Shown here: one piece after another, positions 1 to 11,200 of the stretch | How the letters are laid out: every line of letters starts with the position of its first letter | Position numbering within the stretch: position 1 is the first letter of the stretch | Source of the DNA: Metallyticus violacea | Lineage: Eukaryota > Arthropoda > Insecta > Mantodea > Metallyticidae | Assembly: GCA_030762175.1 (NCBI GenBank) | Contig: CM060833.1 | Span: 165,701,001-165,765,000 of the forward strand | Direction: 5' to 3' | Length of the DNA stretch: 64,000 bases | The notes under the pieces: model-generated | Seen by the model: only the letters and a program-made list of their open reading frames with translations | The model's database searches: none | Told to the model about the DNA's origin: nothing | Program-made: the position numbers and the translations under genes

Positions 1-52
1 GACGCTGATGACCTGAGATGTTAAAGAACGGCCGTAAATAAAACAAATCAAC
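1..52 (+). mobile_element. SINE family 1, 3' end only
   Basis: The first bases of the window match the 3' end of the SINE seen complete near 1900-2160: a conserved GATGTTAAAGA block followed by an A-rich AAATAAA tail. The rest of the copy lies outside the window. Confidence 0.6.
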
Positions 53-189
53 AATAATCTTGCTGCTCGAGAGTATTTATTCCAGGTTTTTCTTTTCGGT
101 TCGCATGATTTATCTTTTGATTTGATTTCTTTTTTTTTTTTTTTTTTGCATTTGTTTTATACTGCTTTTATGTTTCTTTTTTAAGTGTA

Positions 190-600
190 ATATATTAGGA
201 AGGGTAGTTTGATTCTTTCTTTGCCAATTTATCTGCTGTCTCATTTCCTACCAAGTCACGTGGAATATTATTCACTGAGGATCTATGATCTTATTTGTTT
301 TTATGAGCTATCTGATTGGTTCACACTGTAATATTTTTATATTTTTTTATATCATGTTTGATGTTATTGTTGCACTAGAAGATTCTGAATCTATGAATAA
401 AACTGTTTTTGAAGGTAATTTGTTCTGACCATTAATGCATCCTCTAGTATAGCTTCTATTTCGGCATCAAAATTGGTAAAATTTTGGCTGGCTCTTAAAT
501 AGTATAAAATTTTACAATATATCCCGGTTGCTGCTACTTGTGACTGATTTATTTCAGAGCCATTGGTAAAAATATTTAGCCAGAATGACTCTGGAAATCT
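190..600 (-). mobile_element. non-LTR retrotransposon RNase H fragment (decayed)
   Basis: Read on the minus strand, about 590-420 gives a degraded RNase H start (FTNGSEINQ, compare the family Y/F-T-D-G-S motif) and then FDAEIEAI, matching the A-E-x-x-A-I helix. About 270-215 gives LVGNETADKLAKKES, which is the typical G-N-E-x-A-D-x-L-A segment of the RNase H domain found at the end of I/Jockey/R1-type LINE ORF2 proteins. Stops and frameshifts separate the pieces, so it is dead. The catalytic Asp of TDGS is Asn here. No reverse transcriptase part was recognised upstream at 600-800. Confidence 0.6.
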
Positions 601-819
601 TGTATGTATTCCTTATGCATTCACCCTTTTGTAGATAATTTGCCTACAGCTCTGCTACATGTTTTAGGCGGAATACTGTTGAATCTGGTACTATATACAA
701 TATGCCATTAGTTATCACTCCAAAGAAGAGAATGATTGATATTTTGTGCCTACATTTTTGTTTCGCACTCCGTATGATCGTTAAATAATTAAGTGCAACA
801 TTTAATTTGTATGATCGAT

Positions 820-962
820 ATGAGTAAGTATAAGAAGGTGGAATTAGCCATTAAAAAGAAGAAAGAAGTTATTGATTTTTTCTGCACAACAAAGTAATCT
901 GCATGGAGATTGCAGAGGAATTTAGATTTTCTAAAGCAACAGTTTCTAGTATAAATACTTAG
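820..962 (+). pseudogene. pogo/jerky-type DNA-binding HTH fragment (possible)
   Basis: An ATG at 820 opens MSKYKKVELAIKKKKEVIDF. After a one-base frameshift near 893 the reading continues MEIAEEFRFSKATVSSINT and stops at 960-962. A basic start, then K-K-x-E-V-I, then I-A-x-x-F-x-x-S-K-A-T-V-S-S-I, is the layout of the CENP-B/pogo/Tigger helix-turn-helix. Only this N-terminal piece was recognised. The match is by eye and short, so other HTH families remain possible. Confidence 0.35.
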
Positions 963-1818
963 GATCAATACTGCAGTGAAGAAATAGTATGCAATATAGT
1001 TAATAAAGAAGAAACAGATAAAACATTTTTAATTTTTTAGTGTTGTCCGAGTAAGATATCCAGTCATTGGGAGACTAGTGCAAGAGAACTCAAAAGAAAG
1101 TGTAAACAATTGAACGTGACCGCGCGAAGGCGTGGGTTGCAAGGTAATTTACTTGCTACTTTTTACGTTAAGTACGCGTAATTTAGTAGAATTTACTGGC
1201 GTAGAAAAATATTTTCTTACGTCTGCGTAAAAAACTGATTTTCTGCCATATATTAATCATAGAAAAAACTACTTTAATTATACTACATTTTGAGCCTTAA
1301 TTTTATTATGTATTTCAGATTAAAAAAATCACATACACTATTTTGAAAATTTGAGAAAACAGCTGACGCAACGTCTCATAGTGCCAGCAGTACTTACATA
1401 AAATTAATATATTTGGATTTGATTTCAAAATTTTTGCAACAGTTTAAATTTCTCGAGTGCACTTTCTTATTTTTACAAGTAGATAAGAAACAATTTTCAC
1501 TGTAACACCAAAAAGATAAAAGTGCTGATTGAACAGAACATTTGACTGGTAATTTATAATGTACCTGATTTTGATTTCCAACATTGATAGTGTAACTTGT
1601 TTGTCATTATTTTATTATTCACGGAAAAAATGTATGCACTTTAAATGTTTATAACACCCCACTCTCACACTACCTTAATCATACCAATATTCATTACTGT
1701 TACGGTCTTGTAACTTAAATATATAATATAATATCGCACTTCCAATTTTTTCCACTAATCACGTGAAATTGTTCTTTTCTGGAAAAATTGTTTCTCCCCC
1801 TTATCTCCACTGTGTAAT

Positions 1819-1820
<2 letters not shown>
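963..1820. other. no recognised gene
   Basis: AT-rich sequence with several T and A runs. Nothing coding or repeated elsewhere in the window was recognised. Confidence 0.5.

Positions 1821-1869
<49 letters not shown>
1821..1869. repeat. (GA)n microsatellite
   Basis: Uninterrupted GA dinucleotide run of about 49 bp, lying just upstream of a SINE copy. Confidence 0.97.
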
Positions 1870-1871
<2 letters not shown>

Positions 1872-1899
1872 ATCTCAATCTTTATTGGCTAGCCCTCAT

Positions 1900-2160
1900 A
1901 GGTCCTAGTGGTCTAGTTGTATCCATACTTGCCACGCAGACCCCAGGTCGCATGTTCATATTTTGCCAGGGTCGATGGATTTTTAGGGCGTAAAAATCCA
2001 AAGTATGGCTTCTTTCGGAAGAAAAATAGAGCCATGGATTCCCGGGCACATTAAATAACATCAAGCCTGAAAGAAGAGACTTCTAAGCAAAATTGGCCAT
2101 TTCAGCCCTATTATATATGACTGGCGATGTTAAAGAGCGTCCTTAAATAAACAAACAAAA
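1900..2160 (+). mobile_element. SINE family 1, full-length copy
   Basis: The tRNA-like head has an A-box-like TGGTCTAGTTG near 1908 and a degraded B box near 1945. The family body follows (GTAAAAATCCAAAGTATGGC near 1990, then the CAAGCCTGAAAGAAG block), and the copy ends with GATGTTAAAGAGCG and an AAATAAACAAACAAAA tail. Other copies in this window: 1-52, 9012-9273, 19140-19422, 27552-27811, 35693-35891 and 62763-63010. Confidence 0.8.
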
Positions 2161-3000
2161 CATGATAGCTAAACAATCAACATTGTAAACTGTTTTTAAG
2201 TGCCTTTAAACTGATAGTTGTCAGAATTTTCCAATGATTTCCTTCGGATCTACAAACTGTATTAAATGCTGTTTCAAGCACATTACACTTTCTCGGGAGA
2301 TATTGACTTTATATGGGCTACTCTATATATGTAGTTTTAAAATAACCTATTCATGGAAATTCATAAACTCATTATTGCCTAACTCTTTTATACCATTCTT
2401 GCGCAAGGGTAGCTATGTTAAAATGTCCCTTTGTCGCTTCCATCGTAAATTTTGTCTCCTTTTTCCTTTATATCGACAGTATCTTTAGGCTTACAGTATA
2501 AGTACCAACAAAAAAGTATGAAATAAATTGCACTTATGGTAGTCCCAGTGATTAGCAAGGAAACGCAGAAGTGTTAACATGCTGATTGGTATTGCCAACT
2601 CTGGCCTGAAGTTCCGCACTCAGAATCCCACGAACCAGAATTTTGTCAGACCTCCCTGCACTAAATTAAGAAGACAAATACATGAACAATAGAGCAAACC
2701 CGAAATATGCAACTAGGCACCACTTTGTCTGGAGAATTTTTGACTTAGGTTGCTGGGATTAAATACTGGTGGCCCGTAATTAAGTGGTCTAGTCTCTGAG
2801 TTACAGTACTGCTTGTTGCACACTGACGTTCTTATTTCGTGTCATGTAATTATCTAATGAATTGATGATCGAGAAGCCGGCGGTGGACTACTTTGGTCGA
2901 TAAACCATCACTCGAGGCCAGCCCGGGGCTACACACTAGTCGGGACGGGCTGGGTTTGTCGAACTACTATGTTGGCCTTGAGTATCATACAACTCGCTCA
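2161..3000. other. no recognised gene
   Basis: Mixed sequence. A more GC-rich patch at 2870-2970 (around CCAGCCCGGGGCTA) could be part of an unidentified repeat. Nothing else was recognised. Confidence 0.4.
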
Positions 3001-3024
3001 GTATGTATGTATGTATGTATGTAT
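3001..3024. repeat. (GTAT)n microsatellite
   Basis: Six GTAT units. Confidence 0.95.
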
Positions 3025-3097
3025 GGACAGTGAAGAAACAAGACGTGTTTAAACATAGAATAAAATATGCTGAGAATACAAAATGGCAAAATAAAGG

Positions 3098-3098
<1 letters not shown>

Positions 3099-3160
<62 letters not shown>
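3099..3160. repeat. (ATT)n microsatellite
   Basis: About twenty ATT units, grading into ATC/GTC triplets up to about 3186. Long open frames across it encode only homopolymers (Ile, Leu or Asn) and are artefacts. Confidence 0.97.
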
Positions 3161-3837
3161 CGTCATCATCATTATCATCGTCGTCGTATTCTACGAGTAT
3201 TTTATTTATGATTTGTATGCTCATATGGAATCCGCCTTGCTGTCAGGAGACTATTTGAAGAGAAATTCCCTAGGAAATAGAATTCATCATAAAAAGATTT
3301 TATAAGCAGATGCCAAAAAATATGGAAAGTGAAGGAGGTAGATTCAGCATCTCCTTCAGGTGATCTCGGGCGATTACTTATCACTACACTTACTTAAGTG
3401 TATTATAATTTATTGGACTGTCAGTTCAATGTTTCTACGATTGACGCTTGTGTTTCCGCAATTACACACTGCGACTCTAGTGTAGCCCAGTTGGCCCTGA
3501 GCGACGGCTTATCGACCAATGCAGTCCCCGCCACGGGGTCGGTCATCACCACAAGCCATCATTCAACAGACAATTGGATAATCCGATGCTGTATGACTAT
3601 GATGTCATACAAAATGCAGTATGACTATTTTTATTCCACGATATAAGTGTGCACGCAAGGTGTGCATTTTCTTGGAGTTGCAGTTAAAAGCATGTCATTC
3701 ATCTTATAAATGTTGCTACTTTTGTGTCGAAAATACTTGCCATTCCAATTCTCTAGTCGTGAAAATTACCTATTCTATAACTTATTCACGTGTTCACATA
3801 CTATTTACGTCCAACATAATGAAAACAGTTTGCCCTG

Positions 3838-4080
3838 TGGGGCCATGATATTGCATCGTGTAGTTAGTTGGCTGAAGGTCGCGGGTTCAAGACCTGCTTC
3901 GGGTATAGGTGTTCTGTAAATTTATATGTTTTCTGCGTTTTTATGTGTTGCCCAATAGACGGTGGCCTGTCGCCGTGAAGTTCCGACATTGTGTTTGTGT
4001 CTGTGCGATTCAAATGGTCCGTAAAGAAATCCAGAACACTCCTCCTTAGACCTAATGTCTATAGTTGAAGATGATCATGA
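3838..4080 (+). mobile_element. tRNA-headed SINE, third type
   Basis: An A-box-like TAGTTAGTTGGC near 3861 is followed at tRNA spacing by a good B box, GGGTTCAAGACC, near 3883. A non-coding body follows with no tRNA acceptor pairing. This looks like a SINE head and not a working tRNA. No second full copy was found in the window. Confidence 0.55.
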
Positions 4081-4121
4081 AGGAAACTTTAATTTACTGT
4101 TATAGAATCGTGATTCATAGC

Positions 4122-4180
4122 GTTTTTTTAAATAGTATTTAACGCCCGTTTTCAATGCCGAGGCATCACAGGCGGTGGAC
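4122..4180 (-). mobile_element. SINE family 2, 3' fragment
   Basis: The reverse strand reads GTCCACCGCCTGTGATGCCT and then AACGGGCGTTAAA with an A-rich end. This matches the 3' ends at 9485-9559 and 54421-54690. Only the tail part of the element is present. Confidence 0.7.
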
Positions 4181-4432
4181 AGTGACATTGCATGAAAATA
4201 AATTATACATTTGAAGGGTTTTTTAATATATTTATTTAGGAAGGAAGCGTTCTAGACTTAAGTTTAGGGTATCCCCCTGCTTGACTCATAGTGATGATAA
4301 GCTATTCATCGCCAATAAAAGCGGGTATCTATGCATACAGTGGCAGACGGAATGGAATTTGAACGTGTCCTTCCTCGCCAAGAACTCTTATGCCTTATGT
4401 ATGTTATGTTCATTAATTACTATATAACTTAC

Positions 4433-4762
4433 GTCTCTTGTACCAAGATCGAACCAATGACTCACATCCTTTCCTGCATATGCTAGCAGAGGTCGTGTTA
4501 GTTTATGGCAATCTTGCTCTTCGGCTGCTTTTATGAGCTCTGTAACGTTGTAAACTTTGCCCAACAGTGACAGCCAAATATCGCCTGGTCTGTTATGAAA
4601 TGCTACTTCTGCAGGTAGAAACACGCTATATTTTTCAGATTGAACTTCTTGGTAATAAACAATGTTTCTGTTGCGAATTATTACACCATCTGGTATTTTC
4701 TCAGGATTCATGTCTTCAGAAAAATAATTATTTTCATTAACCCTTCGTATGTTTATGATCAT
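4433..4762 (-). CDS. CYB5D1: cytochrome b5 domain-containing protein 1, first coding exon (partial gene)
   Basis: Minus-strand exon of 110 codons from an ATG at 4762 to GAC at 4433, followed by a strong donor GTAAGT (4432-4427). Residues 48-63 (FLPAEVAFHNRPGDIW), then LGKVYNVTEL (67-76) and AGKDVSHWFD (96-105), match the vertebrate CYB5D1 b5-like core in order and spacing; the exon ends at TRD, where the human protein continues. The classical HPGG haem-ligand motif of cytochrome b5 is not present (LTRP lies in that area), so haem binding is unproven. Family knowledge: CYB5D1 is linked to motile cilia (FAP198 in Chlamydomonas). The 47 residues before the domain are longer than in human CYB5D1, and the start is the only in-frame ATG I could justify. 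Later exons should lie at lower coordinates or beyond the window; none was found in 1-4432. It is head-to-head with PSME3. Confidence 0.85.
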
Positions 4763-5221
4763 AAATATAACACATAACTGAAATTGAGCATGTCGAGAAT
4801 TGTGTTGCTTAGACTTTTCGGTGCTATTTATTTAATACATTCATTTGTTATTTTGCAATTGCTACCCCTTTGACCAGTTTCTGTCTCTGTCATTTAGCGC
4901 AGAAAGATTATCAAATTTCCCGCCTTGTGCAATTGTAGAATATATACATTGTGCGTAAGAGTGTATAATTTAAACTCTTCCTGCTTGAAATTAATATTAT
5001 TATTTGTTTTGAAATTAATAATTGAGATTTAGTGAATACTATGTTGGTAAATTTCGCCAAAGTACAATATTTGACTATATCCTCCTTCCCAAAATCAAGA
5101 ACTTCCTGTTTGAATCGCACGTTTCCAAGACATCTATTAGCAGGAAACTGGGAAAATTTTTATAAATTTTCCGACCCTTTTGGTGTCAGAGTGGTGTTTA
5201 TTGTAATTTGAAAGTAATAAT
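4763..5221. promoter_or_regulatory. shared CYB5D1/PSME3 divergent promoter region
   Basis: The 459 bp between two divergent start codons must contain both 5' UTRs and probably a bidirectional promoter. No TATA box was convincing. Two copies of CTTCCTG (4977-4983 and 5102-5108), the reverse of an ETS core, are present, but such short motifs occur by chance. The PSME3 start context is AAT before ATGG, with A at -3 and G at +4. Confidence 0.5.
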
Positions 5222-5245
5222 ATGGCAGATGGAGCTACAAAAAAG
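5222..5245 (+). CDS. PSME3: PSME3 coding exon 1 (residues 1-8)
   Basis: ATG to AAG encodes MADGATKK, followed by donor GTAAAC at 5246, phase 0. It is chosen because the sequence starts with a good context, lies just downstream of the divergent promoter, and joins in frame to VQEYKDSLKSK of exon 2. The first residues vary between PA28-gamma proteins, so this exon is slightly less certain than the others. Confidence 0.8.
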
Positions 5246-8200
5246 GTAAACTACATTGTATAATTGTCTTTGTTCTAGTGTTCTTAGAACCTAAACAGCG
5301 TCATTGACATTAGCCAAGTTTTATCAGGTTTCCGAAATGGAAAAGAGAATATTGTTTAGGCATGCTGAGTGTGCGTATGTAGGAAACACATTGATTCAGT
5401 TATTGAGATAATTGTATTTGCTCAGTGGTGAAATCGTACGATTATAATAGCTTCGCAGAGGTTATATTTGAGCAAAGATAAAACCTTCCGTTTAATTCGT
5501 TTTTCAGTTTTACAGCACATAAAGGCGAAAATTGAGTTTGTAGAACTATTTGGAATACGGTTTCTAATTCGTACTGAGCTTAGGTCCGTTTTTAATTCGG
5601 ATTTGTAGTCTATTATGAACTTATAATCGTCTCCATTGTTTCAGTTGAAGTAAATTATTCGTTTTGAATAACTGTTTAAATCCGCAGAAGAATACATTTT
5701 GTTCACTGGCTCACCAAATTCAATCCTTAACGCAAAATTTTGCGTAGATAGTGTTAAATTGGAATTTATTTGGTGGTTGATGGCTTAGGTATGCATTTAC
5801 TTCCTATTTTCTGAGAAATTAATCAGGATTTGGTACAGATGCCATACATAGAATAAGGTTGTGGCTTACTTTTGTGTAAACTTTATTTTATATGTTATTT
5901 TTATTTGGCCAGAATGAGGGTTACAGGGGTTTGTGGGATCCATCACAGTGTTCACAAAAGTGACCCACTTTCCCCATCTGTATTGTTTTTATTTTAAAAT
6001 ATCTTGCCATTTATATTTTACTTAGCTTTCTACATGCAATTTAATATTGTTATAATAGAAAATCTTATTGCATTTAAAAAGTGTTAGTCAAAGTAAAGCA
6101 ATGAACGTATGCTAATTTCAAATTTTTGTGGGCACTTCACAAAGCTGAGTCATTTTACAAATGACTGCCCAGTATGTATCAAAGTACCTGTGGCCTATTA
6201 GTACAGTAATTAAATATTTGGCAAATTTAGTGATATTGGGATCTTATGATTATTAAACATACAGCACAAATTGAAAAAAAGAGTGAGAGAGCTTGGATGT
6301 GTTTATTTTAAAATGAACATTGAAAAATAAACTTTGAAATGTATTGGCTAAATAAAATGATAGTACAAAATGTATGTTGTGCTCTGTATGTTTTTCAACT
6401 AGAAAATAACAATAGGTCAGTTTTCTGGTTCTTTGAACCAGAAGAGGGTAATTGGTTTAACATTTATGTGAATAGCATGCTGAGGTGTATAATCATGGTT
6501 ATTTTTACAGATTGTGTTATTAAAATAATGAATTCAGTTCAGCAATTGAAAATTTAGTCATAAGAGCCATTGTACAAGCTAAAAAGTGAAAATATTGCTA
6601 TGCTTTTATGAAAGTTCTGATGAACAAATTGATGGAATTTTTTACAAAAATTTGCGTATAACATATAAGCTCTCAGTGCCAGTGTCTTGAGAATAAAATA
6701 AAACTTTTTGGCCTGAAAATTTAGATTTCACTATCTATTAAATCATGGTCTTCTAGCACAAAAATTGTTTATTTTATTCTCAAAATTCACTTTATTTTAA
6801 ATATGAACACTTAAATATTTAAACTTGCAAAGTTTTAGTTGAGATGATCCACTCTTAATGTTTTGCATGGGAAACTTTTAAATCATTTAACTCAGAAATT
6901 GGATTGTTATTCATAATGTGGCTAAAAATACAAATTACATTAAATAGGTTTCAAGGCTGTTTCAAAAATGTATGAATGAGTTTGTTTTTATGTTGTTAAG
7001 AAAATGCAAATTTAGTAACATTTCAATTATTTAATAATTTTGCACCATGTTTCATTTCATGAAAATTGATCCATTTTCAGCTTAGGTATCTTGCTTAAAC
7101 TTGAAGGAAGGAATTTGGTCACATTTTCTTTGTAATGAGAAGAAACAAAGTCATTTGATGTGAACATTTGGTAAATGGTTAGACATAGAGGATAAACTGA
7201 TAAATTTTCCTTAGAGTACATGTATATCATTCACAACCACCTAAAGTTTGTCATAATGGCAATTTTACAAATTGAAAACATCTTACAAGTGTATGGCATC
7301 CAAAAATTCTTGCACAGTCTTTATTGAAAGATAGTTTTATGGCTTTAATTTATATAAAAAATTTAATAAATTTAGTGAACCAAATTGGGTAATATTCAAA
7401 AAAGAAGTAGCAAAATGTATCAGAAGCCAAGATCATTTAAAAGGGCTTTGAGTTAGGTTGAGTTAATGAGTTTTAGTGTTCTGAACTTGCAAGAGGAAAT
7501 GCAAGCACCTACCAATTATAGTGCCAAATAGAAATTCACTCATCCAAGCCTGCCGCTGCTTATGCCATCATTATCATGAATAGCATATTTGTTATAGGGT
7601 ATAATTTGCAAGAAGTAGTGGATTTCTGCTACAGCATAACACCAAAGAAATTGCACAATTATAATCACAAAGCTTCTAACTTGAACTGATGCTTGCTCGA
7701 TTCCAACTGCTTATTTGCTATTGCATAGAAGGTCAAATGGGTCTTGTAGCACAATTGGTAGAATATCTGTTTTCTGTACTTAGGGTTCTGGTATTTGATT
7801 TCTGACTGGACACAGAATGTTCTTTGATTCTCTTATGTCCAAAGTCTAGTATATAATGTATGCGTTGATTATTTAAAAAACCAGTTTGCTGATTTTCATT
7901 AGATACATAGGGTATATCAGAAAAATGAGCACAACTACATGGTACCTATAGGCAGCAAAAATAACTGGAGAAAAAAATGAAAGCTCATGTGAACAGGTTA
8001 AACATAAGATGCTTGAGCCAATATGAAAACAAAAGAACCTTCACAGACAAAATTACTTGATTGATGATGTCACCTGACACGTGATCTCTATGACCATGAC
8101 CATTCGTGTCAGATTCAGTATCTTCTGTTCTTCACTGTAACGGGGAAGACCATACATTTTATTTGAGAATCTTAGTAAAGTTTTTACTGAAGTACCAAAG

Positions 8201-11200
8201 ACTAAGTATTAAGTTCCAATATCTTTAGGTTTGTTGAGAATAATCATCATTGATAATATACAAATAGATCTGGTACAAAGAATTTGCAGTTCTTAGAAGT
8301 ACAAGAGAAAAAAGTGGGGTTTGGGTGTGCCAACAGGCCAATGTGTAGTTACAGTGGAGTTCAGCTTTTTGGCAAACTTAACACCTCTAATTTATTAAGC
8401 ACATTGATATTTTTTTCTCTCCCAAGGAGCAATGCATTGTTGGTTTTTCTGTAATAAAGAACTTATATTATGATGAGCAAAGCATATTTAAAATAAGTTT
8501 GGTACTAAGTATATTTCCTTTCAGAATAAAGCATAATATTATATATTGTGAGAATCCCTTATCAGTTTATCAAAGTGGAAATACTCGTGGCTATTGCAAA
8601 TGACAGAATAGTTCTTGTAACCTTTAAACATAATATATTAAGTCATGAGATAACACTTTTTTTTTCATTGATACCCTTTGTAGGAGGATGTGATGCTTTG
8701 GGGGGGAGTAAACTACATTTTAGAGGAAATATAAGGTAGCACATTCATGTAAAAGCTTGTTATTGTAATGCATAGTTACTTTATGCTACCATTTTACATT
8801 TTTTATTATAGTAATCTTCTTCTTCTTCTTCTTCTTCTTCTTCTTCTTCTTCTTCTTCTTCTTCTTCTTCTTCTTCTTCTTCTTCTTCTTCTTCTTCTCC
8901 CCCTCCCCCTCCCCCTTTTAACTATTAAGCAGGAACTTAATTTACAGGATTAGTTTTATGATCTGAACCACCTAATAAATTTTGAGCTCATCAGCATAGC
9001 AGTAGTATTTGGTTTATATATGGACACTCTTTTAACATCTCAAGCCATCAGCATCCCATTCAATTCAGGATGAAATGGCCAATAAATTTTGTTCAGAGGT
9101 CTCTTTCAGACTTGAGGTTCTTTTATGTGCCGTAAATCTATGACATGGGATCCATGACTACTTTCATTCTGAAGGAAGCAATACTTAGCACCTAAAAAAT
9201 TCAATGATCCTGGCCCGGATTGAACTTGGGATCTATGTGGCAAGTATGGTTGCTACCAGATAACCAGGACCAATATTCATCAACATAGAACTCCAAGTAC
9301 AGGGGTGATGTACCTGGGAACTCAAATAAAATATAACCCATTTTTTTTTGCTAATAATTAAGCTGAAAGTAATGCATCCCCCAATTTAAATGAAATGCTC
9401 AGTATGTTTTAAGTTTTCAAATAATGCTGATTAATAACTCTTTAAAAATTATCCTCATTTAATGTTCTCTAGCAATTAGTTACTCCACCGTCCACCGCCT
9501 GTGGTGCCTCAGTAGTAAAAACGGGCGTTAAACACTACTCAAAAAAAAAAAAAAAAAAAGTTACTCCACCACAAAAATAAAAAATGATGCACTGAATAAT
9601 AATGTCACTTCCCTGTAAGGAAAAGCATGTATAACTGAAATGAAATAATCTTAATTTTGATATATTCTTTGTCTTGACAACCAATCAAGTATAGACACTA
9701 TTTAAGGAGTGACTTAACCAGCCTATATGAAAGTATTGCACTGCTTTGTTATTCTATACTCCAGATTTTTGTTGGATTTTTCTCATTATATACAGAAATT
9801 AGAAGAATTCCTGATCTTTTGCTCAACACTGAAAGATTTAATATGGTTATCAACAAACATTTCATAATTAAAAAAATATGTGTTCATGTATATTGGGGCT
9901 TCTTTAACACAAACTCTTATCAGAAATTGAAAGGATGATGATGATAATGGTAATAATAACAAAAGTTATCCAGTTAAGAGAAAAATAAACTGTAATCAGA
10001 AGAGTCACTTTGTATACTGCTTGTCTGATGAGGAATAAAGATGATTATTATAATAATAATAATTATTATTATTATTTTCATGATAAAATGGGCTACATTA
10101 AAAATTTAATTAATTAATATTATGCTCTACTTCATTCAACAATAAATAACAATAAGCCTAAATCACCATACATAAAAATGTACTGTACATACTGGGTAAT
10201 TAACAACTATAGAATTTTGTCTTCTTTCATTGTCAGCATCTTGCCTCTGGCATCATCTTTTAGGTGTCAAAACAGTTATTAACCCAGAAGAAATTTTTAT
10301 TTTTTTTGGATATGCATAAAATCTTTTTGCCTGAACTTGGTCATAAGTTGGGATACTGCCACACTTAAAAAAAATTCTATCGCCTGCTGACAGGGTATCT
10401 CTAAATCCATTAAATTAAGATCCTTGTCATGGTATCTAGAAACAAAAGGGTTCATTTAAAAAGCTCCGGTATCTTTTAACAGTGTACTTTAATAATAATA
10501 ATAATAATAATAATAGTAATAATAATTACATGACACAGCATTTTAAATAAATAATAAATTAAGTAAAATGATAACTATAAAAATTACCTGATTTCACAAT
10601 ATTCCTTGCATTTAGTTAAAGGATTCTGCTTCCTGGATCCTTTAGATTTCTCTCCAAGATAGCCACCTAACCTCTTAAGCACAGGCCTTAGCATGCCAGA
10701 AGCTTTTCTTATGTTGAATAAGCAACAATGCATTTTGTATTGTTGAATTCTCTAATTTAGGTACACATTGTACGAAAAGAACATGGAAAACAGCATTGAA
10801 AAGAGCACAGAAAACAGTAATTCTTGGATAGATTATATTTTGTTCAGATACATTGAAAGAACTAAATGCATTCTGCACTGAATATACAATTTGAGGTCTA
10901 TATTTTACATAAAAAGATTTTGATCCTTATATGGTATTCTCTATACTTGAAAACTCACATTATTCGTGGATTACATGACTTGTCTTTCCATTGAAAATTT
11001 CAAAGTTGCATTCAAGATGGCAGCTTTGAATTGTATGTGCCATTGATGAATTAGCTAATATTATAATAAATAGTTACAATTGGATTAATATTATTTAGAG
11101 CATATGTTACATATTAGGGTGAGGCCAGACTTTTGTTTTTATTTTGTAATGATTGTTGCTTTGATTGCATTGGTATTCTCATGACATCTGTAAATTGGAC

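Noticed and set aside
3003..3305. 100-codon frame rich in isoleucine, and overlapping Leu- and Asn-rich frames
   Set aside because: They only translate the (ATT)n microsatellite.
3850..3910. A functional tRNA gene (B box GGGTTCAAGACC)
   Set aside because: No cloverleaf could be closed; treated as a SINE head.
1..4432. Later CYB5D1 exons on the minus strand
   Set aside because: I looked for the D-W-x-x-D-F-G and P-W-W segments expected next and saw none; they are probably outside the window.
8768..8953. 61-codon poly-leucine frame
   Set aside because: Translation of the (CTT)n microsatellite, not a signal peptide or gene.
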